Assembly: GCA_964491875.1 (NCBI GenBank)
Contig: CAZBIC010000002.1
Span: forward strand, 1-64,000
Reading direction: 5' to 3'
DNA length: 64,000 nt
From: JADJPG01 sp964491875
GTDB lineage: Bacteria; Verrucomicrobiota; Verrucomicrobiia; Limisphaerales; JADJPG01
Notes under the pieces: generated by a model
The model's input: the letters and a program-made list of their open reading frames with translations, nothing else
What the model was told of the DNA's origin: nothing
The model's database searches: none
Made by a program: the position numbers and the translations under genes
Shown: positions 53,387 to 62,764 of the stretch, piece after piece
Layout: the number at the start of each line of letters is the position of its first letter
Position numbering within the stretch: position 1 is the stretch's first letter

Positions 53387-53611
53387 CACGGGACACGGGC
53401 CGCAGCCAGCGATGCGTCAGCATCGAACGCCGCGTGGTGCGGTGGCCGGAGCGCCTACGAAGCCAGACCACGCCGCTCAATCGCGCTACGCTGCGGGAAG
53501 AGATCTGACGGACATCTGCTCCGAAAACTCTCTCATCATCGCTCGGCGAACTTCATCCTCGAGTTGTGTCGGTCGGCGATTGTTGAATTCTTTTTTCACG
53601 CATGGCGATTC

Positions 53612-53818
53612 TCACTCGGTTTTCAGGAGCTTGAGCAGTTCGGTGCGTGGCACAAGCAGCTTCCCACGAAGCACTCGGCAAACCTTGAGCTTCCCGCGCT
53701 GAATCAATCGGTAAACGCTGAAATAATTTACCCCCAGCAAATCAGCTGCTTCCTGCACGGAGTAAGCAAGACGTTCAGTTGTCGGCTGCGGCTCGGCGAC
53801 TTTGGGTGCGTCGTCCAT
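53612..53818 (-). CDS. Small excisionase-like HTH_17 DNA-binding protein
   Basis: A 68-residue protein with one winged or MerR-like helix-turn-helix: AYSVQEAADLLGVNYFSVYRL, then IQRGKLKVCRVLRGKLLVPRTEL. This is the form of phage and island excisionases (Xis) and small regulators. It sits between the integrase and the relaxase, on the strand of the relaxase. A role in directing excision or in regulating the mobilisation genes is inferred from position. Confidence 0.8.
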   Translation of the reverse strand: MDDAPKVAEPQPTTERLAYSVQEAADLLGVNYFSVYRLIQRGKLKVCRVLRGKLLVPRTELLKLLKTE

Positions 53819-53847
53819 TCACTTCTCTGCGTTGTCAGCAACAGTCG

Positions 53848-54210
53848 TTATAGATCTGCCGGTTCCGAAGGTTCACGGCTCGCCGCCGCGGCCTCCAATG
53901 CTCTAATGGTGAGTTTTGAGACGAACGGCCGTTCGTGATTCTGCGGGCGAAACTTCTCCCCGCGGGCACAGAGCCAGGCCAAGTCGCGGTTCACGATGGC
54001 GTTTTCGATTCGGCGCAAAAGGAAGCCTTCCAGAACAACTTCGTGAGTGACGAAGGTGATTTTCAACGAATCGCGCTGCTCGCCCGCTTTGAATTCTGAA
54101 AGGACAAAATGCTCGTGCGGCAGAACGAACGAATCTTGTGGCGAGACTTCGATTCTCACACCGCGCGCCCGTCCATCGCAGGCGAAACATTCAAGCGACT
54201 TGTTGTCCAT
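53848..54210 (-). CDS. Hypothetical island protein overlapping the relaxase gene end
   Basis: A 120-residue protein I do not recognise. It begins MDNKSLECFACDGRARGVRI, with C-x-x-C (CFAC) near the N-terminus, and has alternating hydrophobic strands in the middle (KITFVTHEVVLEGFLLRRI). There is no signal or membrane helix. Its ATG lies 20 bases inside the 3' end of the relaxase gene, and the HTH gene follows 29 bases further on. A relaxase-hypothetical-HTH operon is therefore likely. Confidence 0.65.
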   Translation of the reverse strand: MDNKSLECFACDGRARGVRIEVSPQDSFVLPHEHFVLSEFKAGEQRDSLKITFVTHEVVLEGFLLRRIENAIVNRDLAWLCARGEKFRPQNHERPFVSKLTIRALEAAAASREPSEPADL

Positions 54211-57001
54211 AGCCTTGCTCCTGAGTTGAACCTTCTGCTTTTGACCGCCAGACGCGCTGGAACATTATCTGCGCCCGGCCGCTCCACGCCTTTAGCCAAC
54301 GACGCCATTGTTTACTACCTGTGCGAAGACTCAGAGTTTCTCGCACTCGGCCTGAAACCAAATCCAGCGCCAACGGCTGATTGCCCGAACGGACGACGTT
54401 CTCGCGGAGTTGATGTTTGTCCGGCGTGAAAATGCGGATGCCGCGCCGTCCGCGTGAGATGGTCACATACCACTGTCGATTGTCGGTCGCGGCGCGGACT
54501 GCCGAATCGGAGAACAGAACGTGATCAACTGTTTTGCCCTGCGAGCCGTAAGAAGTCACCGCGTAGCCAGGAAGAAACTCACGGAATCCTGCGTCCAACG
54601 TCCGCCCGTCAGCCAAGTCAATGCGCCCGTCTTCACGTGCACGCTTCACCGTCACCAGTTCACCGTTCGTCACCGCTTTGCCGGTGGACATACGCCGGTT
54701 GGCCTTGAGTTGTAGGCGGTCGCCGTGAGCCAGCGCGAGCTTGAGCGGCCGACAAACGGTGATGCGGTCGAGTTGCTGGCGCGGCACGAGCAACATCTTC
54801 CCGCCGACTTCAACCAGGACGCCGCGTTTGATGATGCCGGAAAGTCTGCCGTGTGTACCAGAGGCGAAACCACGCAGTGGTTGATTGAGGACAACAATGT
54901 GGTCAGGCAGGTGAAACCGTGCGTCCCGCTTTTGCGCGGTCGTCAGGTCCACTGTCTCCAGCGCCTCGACGATTCGCTCATCAGATGCCACCAGCCCTTT
55001 CCGTTTCAACGCCGCACGAACCCGCTCGTTGACGCGATGTACCTCCGCCCAGGTCTGCGCGACCACCACGAGAGATTGCCCTTCCTCCGCCAGCCGCAGG
55101 TATTCGTCCGCCAACCGTTCCTGCTGCTCATCCAATCGACACGCTTGCACGGCACCCATGCTGTTGAGGCGGTCAAAGGATTCGGCGAGTTGCCCGGCGG
55201 CAGCTTCCTTCACCGCGCGACGATACTGGCGAATGAACTTTTTCTCGGCCACGTCGCGACCGAGATGCGGATTTTGACGGCGAATAGTTTCAAGCTCGGC
55301 GGGACGCAGGTTCGCGTAACGCTCTAAGGCCAGCAGAGCGTCCGAAGCCTCGACTGGCCCGTGCTGACGGGTGTCCCCGGAGAAAATGATGCGCCCCTTG
55401 CGTGCGTTCACCAAGCGGATGAGTTCGAGCATCTGCCGCGCGCCGACCTGTCCGGCTTCGTCCACGACCACCACACCGCGCTCCGACATGACCTTCCGAC
55501 TGAGAAACTGCGTCAGCGTCGTTGGTTGGGAGAATCCATCGCGAGCCAGGTCAACCACCTGCTGACGTTGCGGCGCGAGCACGGTGACGTTGTATGAATC
55601 GGCCTTCAAAGCATCCACCAATCGACGGAGAACGAAACTTTTCCCGGTGCCAGCGCCGCCGCGAAACAACGTGATGAAGTCGCGCGAGATGAGCAACCGC
55701 GTCAGCGCAGTGCGTTGCTCATCGGACAGGGACTTCGGGAATTCCGGCAGCCTGCTTACGTAAGGCATGTACGCGCTCACTCCGTCGCGTGCTGCTTTCA
55801 CAACTTCCCATTCTCTCACGAGGACTTCACGGCGGGTGACGAACGCAGGTTCGTCGGGCTTGCGAACATAGTCGCGCAAGGCGGTGAGTTGGCGAAGCTC
55901 GTTGACCGACACATTCTGACCGCGCGCATGTTGAATAGCCTCCTGCCAGATGATGTGTTCGAGCACAGCAGAACGCCGGTCGAACAAGTGTTCCTCCGCC
56001 CAGGCAACAGCCTCCTCAGCCACGGTGCCAGGATTCCCGTCCGCGATGGATTCGGAATTCGCACGGACCAATCCACGCAAACGACTCAACTCTTCGTGCG
56101 TCAATTGCGCCTCCCACCAACGGCGAAGCTCGTTCGTGTCCTGGCCGCGCATCTTGCGGGAACGCTCCGCCGTGGCGAGATGCTCCCGCAGGTCTTTAAG
56201 ATTCGCGTCGGCCAGTTCTGGTTTCTCACGCAGTAAGGCATCGAGAGCTTCGTTGATTTGCTCGTTACGCTTGGAGAAGCGGCGGCAAAGCGTTTCCGGC
56301 ACGCCTTCAATCTCGAAATCGCCGCGCGACTTGTTCCGCAAGCCGTAGCCAAACCGCCGCAAGTCGCGTGCGAGTTCGTGGTAGTAGACCGCCTCGACGT
56401 ATTTGCGCGCCCGAAGCATTTCGTAATTCTGGAGCGCCTTCCATCGCAGCTCGGTCTGGTCGAACGTCGCGTTGAAGACGATGCAGTGCGTGTGCAGATG
56501 TGGATCGAGCGCGCGTGACGTGTCGTGCGTGAACAGACCAGCGAGAATGTTCCCGGTCAGTCGCGAGCCATCCGCCTTGCCCTTGCGAATCCGTGTAGCG
56601 GCAAAAGTCTCGAACTCACCCAACGCAACGCGAATCGCGCGGCTGTGAGCCTCAAGAATGCGCTTGTCCTCGGCGACCAACGCCACCAGCGAAACGGACT
56701 TGGGCGGCGAAAAGGTGAAGTCGTAGAAGATGCGGCGGTTGGCCGCGACCGTTCCCTCGTCGTCGCGAACCGAATTCGTCCGTTGCGTGAGACAATCGCC
56801 AGTCTTCGGATTCTGGTTCTCACAAAGCGCCTGAAAGTCGGCCTCACGCATTGTCCCGCTCAGGCCAAGCGATGCCGCGCCGGTGCCGAACCACTCGCCG
56901 ACCACCTTCTGCCCCTCCTGATAATAGTCACCAACCGCCAGATGTTCCGCAAAATAACTCTGCGCGTTGCTCAGACTGTACTGCGTCTTGGCCGTGACCA
57001 C
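54191..57001 (-). CDS. MobF-family conjugative relaxase with helicase domain (TrwC/TraI-like)
   Basis: A 936-residue protein from GTG 57001. The relaxase domain (about 1-300) has N-terminal tyrosines (SYF near 16, DYY near 26) and the metal-binding H168-L-H170-T-H172 in DPHLHTHCIVFN. The phage-like NRRIFYDFTFSPPKSVSL segment is typical of MobF. The helicase part has Walker A GGAGTGKS (about 448-455), Walker B VVVVDEAGQV, a SGDTRQHGPV motif, and a late YAVTSYGSQGKTVDHV box. It would nick at oriT, attach to the 5' end and unwind the strand for transfer. It is transcribed away from the jet operon. No coupling protein is visible in the window. Confidence 0.94.
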   Translation of the reverse strand: MVTAKTQYSLSNAQSYFAEHLAVGDYYQEGQKVVGEWFGTGAASLGLSGTMREADFQALCENQNPKTGDCLTQRTNSVRDDEGTVAANRRIFYDFTFSPPKSVSLVALVAEDKRILEAHSRAIRVALGEFETFAATRIRKGKADGSRLTGNILAGLFTHDTSRALDPHLHTHCIVFNATFDQTELRWKALQNYEMLRARKYVEAVYYHELARDLRRFGYGLRNKSRGDFEIEGVPETLCRRFSKRNEQINEALDALLREKPELADANLKDLREHLATAERSRKMRGQDTNELRRWWEAQLTHEELSRLRGLVRANSESIADGNPGTVAEEAVAWAEEHLFDRRSAVLEHIIWQEAIQHARGQNVSVNELRQLTALRDYVRKPDEPAFVTRREVLVREWEVVKAARDGVSAYMPYVSRLPEFPKSLSDEQRTALTRLLISRDFITLFRGGAGTGKSFVLRRLVDALKADSYNVTVLAPQRQQVVDLARDGFSQPTTLTQFLSRKVMSERGVVVVDEAGQVGARQMLELIRLVNARKGRIIFSGDTRQHGPVEASDALLALERYANLRPAELETIRRQNPHLGRDVAEKKFIRQYRRAVKEAAAGQLAESFDRLNSMGAVQACRLDEQQERLADEYLRLAEEGQSLVVVAQTWAEVHRVNERVRAALKRKGLVASDERIVEALETVDLTTAQKRDARFHLPDHIVVLNQPLRGFASGTHGRLSGIIKRGVLVEVGGKMLLVPRQQLDRITVCRPLKLALAHGDRLQLKANRRMSTGKAVTNGELVTVKRAREDGRIDLADGRTLDAGFREFLPGYAVTSYGSQGKTVDHVLFSDSAVRAATDNRQWYVTISRGRRGIRIFTPDKHQLRENVVRSGNQPLALDLVSGRVRETLSLRTGSKQWRRWLKAWSGRAQIMFQRVWRSKAEGSTQEQGYGQQVA

Positions 57002-57035
57002 GCCGCGTACCGTATCGCCAGAGGATACAGTGCAG

Positions 57036-57052
57036 TGTGCCCGACGGGCACA
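57036..57052. promoter_or_regulatory. Inverted repeat upstream of the relaxase gene, possible oriT or operator
   Basis: TGTGCCC-GAC-GGGCACA is a perfect 7-base inverted repeat 35 bases upstream of the relaxase start, within the 268-base divergent region 57002-57269. MobF origins usually carry such a repeat beside the nick site. An operator for the relaxase or jet promoter is equally possible. Confidence 0.4.
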
Positions 57053-57269
57053 ATCAGGTTGAACCAGGAAGGGAGATTCTGCGGTCGCAAAGCCGCCTAT
57101 GAGAGGGCAGCGGAAGAGTCTTCACTCGTCAGATTTCCATTTCCAGAATACGAACATCCGGGTCAAATTGCGCGTCCTTAGCCGTAGATGAGCCTATTGG
57201 CCCGGATTCAAATGAGTTTTTTGAGGTAGGACCGTTTTTGTCCGAATCAGCGACTAAGATTCCAGCAAG

Positions 57270-58721
57270 ATGATTTCACTGGCCGCTCAACTGTTTCGCG
57301 AAGTGCGTCCCGGTTTTTTCCGGGTGCTCGCGGGCGGGAACGCGGCGGTTTATCTGGAAGTGCTTGATGCCTTGGAACGCGAGTCGTCAGAGCGGCACGA
57401 AGGCATGAGCCGGGAGGAAGCGCTTGCCATCGTGAGCGAGGTTTTGTCGGCGCATCCCGGCTTTGCGCCCGATGAACCGGAAGCGACCGCGACCGCCATG
57501 GAACATCTCGCCGCCCTGCCGTTACGCGAGAAGTCGCGTCGAGTGCTCGATTACCTCGCGAAAGCGGAAATCGGTTGGGTCGCTGATGAGCAGCTTCCAA
57601 ATTGGGAGCGCATCATCCGTTTCGATGCCCACGGGGTCACGCTGCTCGAGGCGCTGCGGAAGATTGCGCGGTCAGACGCGGCGGTGTTCACGGACAAATT
57701 GCAAGGCGTCTGCGCCGCGCTGGCCAACAGGGCTGGGTTTACCGAGGCTCCGTTCGCCCATCTGAACAACTGTCTGGCGTTGGCACACGGCGGTGTCGCG
57801 GAATTGCGGGGTATTGAGAAAAGTCTCAAGCGTCTCACCGAACGTCAGCGCGAGGCTGCCACGCTCGGTGCGATTTACGGTCTGGTGTTCGACCAGTATG
57901 CCGAGCAAGTCGGCCGCACCTGTTACGCAGAACTGGTCCGCGCCCAACTGCCTGTCCGCCTCGACGACGCCCGCACCCGTATTCGCGAACTGCTCCACGA
58001 CCCAGACACGCTTGACACCATGCAGCATGAAGCGATGCGTCAAACCGGTCTTGATCCTTCCGCCGCGATGTCGCGTGTTCGCAACGAACTCGACAGCCTT
58101 GCCCGTGTGCTCGAATTGGTCCCGTCGTTGGCGGATGAAATCGACCGTCGTACCGCCGAGTTCGCCCGCCGGTCGCTGGCGCGCTCGCGTTACTTGCAGG
58201 AAGTGGTCGGTGAACGACGCGGGCAGGTGAAAGCTTTCTTTGATCGCATCAATGCCAGCTTCCCTAGCCGTCGTCTGGCCGATCTCGACGAACTGGCAGA
58301 TTTGCCGCCATTTTTCCTGCCTGACGCGCGAGTTTTGGCAGGCCGCGACTCGCTCTATGAACCGCCGCGCCGCCGCACGCTGGAAGAGAACGCTCCGGTG
58401 GACGACGAGCTGAACGAGCGACAACGCGATCTGGCCTGCGCGCAAGTCAGCGCGGCTTTACGCGATTCGCTGACTGTGACCCGTGCAAATCGCTTCATTC
58501 AGAGACTGCCCGGCGGCAAGGGGGCGCGGGTTGCCAGTCCCGACTTTCCGGTTCGCACCGAAGACGATCTTGCCGACGTGATTGCCCTCCTGCTGCACGC
58601 TGAATCAGTGGAGGCCCGCTACCGGGTCGAAGTCCCGCGTGAACGCGATGAAACGGCGCGAGCCGAGTTTGACCGCAAACTGGACTGTCGAATCGAACGG
58701 TTTTTCATCATCAAGAAGTGA
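57270..58721 (+). CDS. jetA: Wadjet anti-plasmid system kleisin subunit JetA
   Basis: A 483-residue MukF/kleisin-like subunit that bridges the JetC ATPase heads. The N-terminus (LFREVRPGFFRVLAG, then AVYLEVLDALERES) looks like the JetA lineage of type II systems, not the DUF3375 JetA of type I; this is from memory of the families, not a search. A winged-helix N-terminal region is followed by a long helical middle (about 180-340; SLKRLTERQREAATLGAIYG, DEIDRRTAEFARRSLARSRYLQEVV) and a C-terminal domain. It is the first gene of jetABCD, and its stop overlaps the jetB GTG start. Confidence 0.88.
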   Translation: MISLAAQLFREVRPGFFRVLAGGNAAVYLEVLDALERESSERHEGMSREEALAIVSEVLSAHPGFAPDEPEATATAMEHLAALPLREKSRRVLDYLAKAEIGWVADEQLPNWERIIRFDAHGVTLLEALRKIARSDAAVFTDKLQGVCAALANRAGFTEAPFAHLNNCLALAHGGVAELRGIEKSLKRLTERQREAATLGAIYGLVFDQYAEQVGRTCYAELVRAQLPVRLDDARTRIRELLHDPDTLDTMQHEAMRQTGLDPSAAMSRVRNELDSLARVLELVPSLADEIDRRTAEFARRSLARSRYLQEVVGERRGQVKAFFDRINASFPSRRLADLDELADLPPFFLPDARVLAGRDSLYEPPRRRTLEENAPVDDELNERQRDLACAQVSAALRDSLTVTRANRFIQRLPGGKGARVASPDFPVRTEDDLADVIALLLHAESVEARYRVEVPRERDETARAEFDRKLDCRIERFFIIKK

Positions 58722-59365
58722 ACGCGGACCCGAATTTAACGAATGCCTTGTTGCGTCTGCCTGACGCTGACCGCGCGCGTCTTGGCGAGGCGGTGCAGGA
58801 ACTTCTCTCCCACGGCTCCATCCTCGGTTTGGAACCGGGCAGTGCGGAGCTATATGCGTGGTGCCGGCAGAATCCCGACTGGCTACGCGAGGCGGCGGCG
58901 CTCGTCGGCCTGTCGGTTCACGCCGAGCATGAGAGCCGTCTCATTCAGGCGCTGCCCGAACGCCCCGCGCTGACGCTGCGTCTCCGGCAGGACGCCACGC
59001 TGGTGCTGCTCGCGCTTTGGTATGAGTTCGACACGCAGATCCGCGACCACGGAGCCACGCAGGTAATTCTCACCGTCGAGCAGTTGAATCAGTTATTGAA
59101 AGAGAAGCTGCTGCCCGATCTTAAGAGCCAGCCGCCGCCGGGACGGATGCGCGAGATTCTTCGTCAGGCCCAACGGTTTAATCTGGTGCGGCTCACCTAC
59201 GCGGAATCGTTCGAGCAGTCGCACATCGAAGTTCTCTCCACGCTGAAGAAGGTGATTCCGTTCAACGGCATCGAGGAGTGGACAAAGGCTGCGGAACTGC
59301 ACCGGCAGCCGGCGACCACCGGAGAAGATGACGCCACGGACGGAGAAGGAGAAGCGACGGCATGA
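58718..59365 (+). CDS. jetB: Wadjet KITE subunit JetB (DUF4194)
   Basis: A 215-residue MukE-like winged-helix protein starting at GTG 58718, four bases into the jetA stop. The DUF4194 core is LTLRLRQDATLVLLALWYEFD, then VILTVEQLNQLLKEKLLPDL, MREILRQAQRFNLVRL and IEVLSTLKKVIPF. In the Wadjet complex it binds the JetA kleisin and helps hold DNA in the SMC ring. The C-terminus is an acidic, low-complexity tail. It shares ATGA with jetC. Confidence 0.92.
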   Translation: MNADPNLTNALLRLPDADRARLGEAVQELLSHGSILGLEPGSAELYAWCRQNPDWLREAAALVGLSVHAEHESRLIQALPERPALTLRLRQDATLVLLALWYEFDTQIRDHGATQVILTVEQLNQLLKEKLLPDLKSQPPPGRMREILRQAQRFNLVRLTYAESFEQSHIEVLSTLKKVIPFNGIEEWTKAAELHRQPATTGEDDATDGEGEATA

Positions 59366-62300
59366 GCCGCGCCATTCGTCTCACGCGGATGCACGCCATC
59401 AACTGGTATGGCTACAACGACACTCTGGCCGTCGAGGGCAACCTGCTCCTCGCAGGCGTCACGGGCTCCGGCAAGTCGGTGCTCATGGATCTCGTAATGA
59501 CCGTGCTCGTCGGCACGGACGTGGCGCACCAGCACTTCAATCGCTCGGCCACGGGCAGCAAGTCCGACCGAACCTTGAAGAGCTATTGCCTGCTCGACAC
59601 CAAGCGCGAAGAGAACGGTCTGCCGCAATACCAGCGCGACAAAGGGGCCATCACGTACATCGCGCTGGAATTCACCTGGCCGGCGAAAACCGGCGAGGAG
59701 CCGCGCGTGGAAACGTGGGGTCTGCGCGTCGAATTCCGTAACGCGGCGGAAAACCACGGGCACATACGCGCATTCTTCTGCGACGGCGCGTTGTCGCGCG
59801 ACGATTTCCTCTCCATACGGACGGAGGACGGAAAGAAAGTGGTGAAGGAGTTTTCGGAGTTTCGCCAACTCATCGAAAAGGAGCGCGAGGGACGGCTGTT
59901 CGAGACGCAGGAGCAATACCTGCGCGACATGGCCAACGAGCAGCACTTGAACTTCAATCGCGGCGTGCTGGCGGCGCTCCTGCCACAGGCCATGTCGTTC
60001 ACCAACCGCAAGTCGTTCGATGGTTTCATCCGCGACTTCGTGTTGCCCGGTGATCAACTCAATGTTGCTGACGTGGTGGCCTGCTACAAAAGTTTCCTCG
60101 CGTTCGAGCGCGACTTGCGGGAACTGCGCGACCAGGAAATCAGGCTCAAATCCATCCGCGACCTGTTTGCCGCCCATGTGACCGGCCGGCGCGACCAGGT
60201 CGTGGCCCTCTGGCTTGCCGCCGAGTTGGCCCACGCTCACTCCGCCGCTGAGGTGCGAGACCGTGAGGACAAACTCGCCGCAGAGAAATCCGTATTCGCC
60301 ACTGAACAGGCGCGGCTGACTGAACTAAGCCAGATCATCGAGAGACAAAAGGGGGTGATTGAGCAACTGAAGAACCTCATCCGCACCACGCCCGGAGGGG
60401 AAACCTATCTGTTCATCAAGGAGCGCAATCGCGCGTTGGTTCGTGACATTGCTGAACTGAAATCCGTCGGCACTCGCGTCGATGAAGCCTTGAGGAACCG
60501 CGTCCGCAGAGCGCGACAATGGCTGACCACCGTGAAGGCCGCGCCACTCGACAAGCCGGTGGACACGTCCGCGCTGGAGACCGCGATTCAGAAACTGGAA
60601 TCGTGTGCAGCGGAAGAAAGCGATGCGGCGCTGCAATTACTGGCGACTGAAGCGGATGTGGTGAAGGCTGCCATCAACCGTGCGGTCAGTCCTTTGCGTC
60701 AGACGCTTGCCGAACTGCGCGGTAAACTTGGAAAGCTCGGAGATGAAATCAACGCGCTAAAGGTTGGCCAGCTTCCATTTCCCACCTTGCTGTTGCAGGC
60801 GCTGAACGACGAACTGCCACAGGAGGGCCGCCAGCCGCCGGCTCAACCGCTCTGTAAGCTCTGCGAGGTGAAGGATGAGAAATGGCGTGCCGCCATCGAA
60901 GTGGCCTTCACTCGCAAGTTTGCCATCGTAGTCAACGAAGCCAACTACGAGAAGGCGCGGAAAATCTACCAAAGCTTGAAGGCCGATTCGCCGCAGGAGT
61001 CCTTGGTGAATCCGGTAAAGGCACTGCGCTTGAAAAGCCGGATAGTAAAAAACTCGCTCGCTGAGAGATTGGAAACTTCACACCCTGTCGCGCAAGCCAT
61101 CGTGAATCAATTGTTCGGTGACCTGATTTGTGTTGAGCGCGCGGAGCAACTGGCAAAAGAGGATTACGCCATCCTGCCCGATGGATTCATGACGCGCGGC
61201 GCATTTGTCGAACGTCGGCGGCATTATGACAACATGCCGTTTGTCGGCTTGCGTGGCTTGGAGCAGCAACTCGCGCTTAAAAGATCGCAGTGGCAAGACA
61301 TCGACGCCCAGATCCGCCGCGATGGTCCCAAATTGGATGCGGTGGATGCGGTCATCCAGAGCACCGGACAGTTTATCCCTGAGCACACGTCGCTGACAGC
61401 GGACCTGATTAAGGCGCAGGGTTTGTCCAAGCTAGAGGACGAGTTGCAGACTAACATTACCAATCTGAGCAAGATTGATCGGGCGAGCTTTGAAGAGAAA
61501 GAGCGGGACGTGGAAGTGTTTGCCGGAGCGTTGGGCAAATTGGAGACAGAGCAGCGGGATTTGTTTGGTAGCCAAAAGAAGGGGGAAATTGACCGGCTGG
61601 AGATCGCACTGACCCAAGCGCGGAACACCACCGAGTCCACCTTACGCGCCTTTGAGCGCGTTCAGAAAGACGCTGGCGACATTTCGGTCCATGCAGCGCG
61701 GCTCAACGAGTGGCGTACGGAGGTTACGACTCGTCTGCCTGCGCTGGATGCAGCGGCGCGCGAGTTCGAGCGATTGGCAAGCAAGGCCGAGACAGCCACG
61801 GTTGAAGCCTGGGCCAACCTCGTCGCCGCCCGTCGCGAGCTGGCGCTCGTTTACCGCAAGTTTGACGACGACAAGTTTAGTCCCGACAGCCAGTCCAACG
61901 AACCGTGGGAGAATCTGCTCAAGCAGGTCGAAGAGGCGAACATTCCCGATTACGAGAACAAGGCGAAAGCCGAGCGAGCGCGCTGGGAGAACCTCTTTCG
62001 CACGCAGGTCTTGCAGAAGCTCGACCAGGCGTTGCGTCGTCTCCGAGATGTCGTGGTCGTGCTCAACGGCCACTTGAAGCAGCCCATCGGCAACGACCGT
62101 TACGAAATCGAGGCGAAGCCCAACCCGGAGTTCAAGCAGCATCGCGAACTCGTGAGCCTTAACGCCCAGGCGATGGACGATGGGTTGTTTTACCAACAGG
62201 TGCAGGGCGAACTGCGCGCCACGCTGGACAATTTCCTCAAAGTTCTCGTGGAGCAGCCTGACAGCCTGGAGGCCACGCGGCTGCTCGACTACCGGCATTA

Positions 62301-62748
62301 CTACGACTACGACTTGCTCGTCTGGAACGCAAATGACCCGCAGGCACCGTCGCAAAGCGTGGACAAGCAGAGCGGCAAGATGAGCGGCGGCGAAAACCAG
62401 TCACCCTATTTCGTGGTCATCCTCGCCAGCTACCTGCGCGCCTACAAGCGTCACGAGTTGCGCTGGCGTGATCCGTCACTGGCGTTGGTGCCGATTGACG
62501 AGGCGTTCTCGAAGATGGACACGGGCCGCATCCGGGACTGCATTGACGCGATCAAGGAACTTGATCTGCAAGGCGTGTTCTCAATGAGCACGGGCAACGT
62601 CCCCGCGGCGTTCGGCCTATGCGATCAACTCATCATCGTCGCGCGGCAGGAGGAACGCCGAGGTCAGCGTATCCATATCCGCAATGTGCCCGTGAGCATC
62701 ATGCGCGACAGCGAAGATGGCCGGGAGTGGGTGCGGGAAAACGAGTGA
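59362..62748 (+). CDS. jetC: Wadjet SMC-like ATPase JetC
   Basis: A 1128-residue MukB/SbcC-like SMC protein. Walker A is GVTGSGKSVLMD (residues 32-43). The ABC signature KMSGGENQSPYF is near 1007 and Walker B ALVPIDEAFSKMD near 1044. Long coiled-coil arms (about 280-420 and 700-900) flank a hinge region around 480-680. In characterised Wadjet systems JetC dimers extrude DNA loops and recognise small closed circles, which JetD then cuts. All ATPase motifs are intact. It overlaps jetB by four bases. Confidence 0.95.
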   Translation: MSRAIRLTRMHAINWYGYNDTLAVEGNLLLAGVTGSGKSVLMDLVMTVLVGTDVAHQHFNRSATGSKSDRTLKSYCLLDTKREENGLPQYQRDKGAITYIALEFTWPAKTGEEPRVETWGLRVEFRNAAENHGHIRAFFCDGALSRDDFLSIRTEDGKKVVKEFSEFRQLIEKEREGRLFETQEQYLRDMANEQHLNFNRGVLAALLPQAMSFTNRKSFDGFIRDFVLPGDQLNVADVVACYKSFLAFERDLRELRDQEIRLKSIRDLFAAHVTGRRDQVVALWLAAELAHAHSAAEVRDREDKLAAEKSVFATEQARLTELSQIIERQKGVIEQLKNLIRTTPGGETYLFIKERNRALVRDIAELKSVGTRVDEALRNRVRRARQWLTTVKAAPLDKPVDTSALETAIQKLESCAAEESDAALQLLATEADVVKAAINRAVSPLRQTLAELRGKLGKLGDEINALKVGQLPFPTLLLQALNDELPQEGRQPPAQPLCKLCEVKDEKWRAAIEVAFTRKFAIVVNEANYEKARKIYQSLKADSPQESLVNPVKALRLKSRIVKNSLAERLETSHPVAQAIVNQLFGDLICVERAEQLAKEDYAILPDGFMTRGAFVERRRHYDNMPFVGLRGLEQQLALKRSQWQDIDAQIRRDGPKLDAVDAVIQSTGQFIPEHTSLTADLIKAQGLSKLEDELQTNITNLSKIDRASFEEKERDVEVFAGALGKLETEQRDLFGSQKKGEIDRLEIALTQARNTTESTLRAFERVQKDAGDISVHAARLNEWRTEVTTRLPALDAAAREFERLASKAETATVEAWANLVAARRELALVYRKFDDDKFSPDSQSNEPWENLLKQVEEANIPDYENKAKAERARWENLFRTQVLQKLDQALRRLRDVVVVLNGHLKQPIGNDRYEIEAKPNPEFKQHRELVSLNAQAMDDGLFYQQVQGELRATLDNFLKVLVEQPDSLEATRLLDYRHYYDYDLLVWNANDPQAPSQSVDKQSGKMSGGENQSPYFVVILASYLRAYKRHELRWRDPSLALVPIDEAFSKMDTGRIRDCIDAIKELDLQGVFSMSTGNVPAAFGLCDQLIIVARQEERRGQRIHIRNVPVSIMRDSEDGREWVRENE

Positions 62749-62764
62749 GCCGTCCGTCGCTGCC

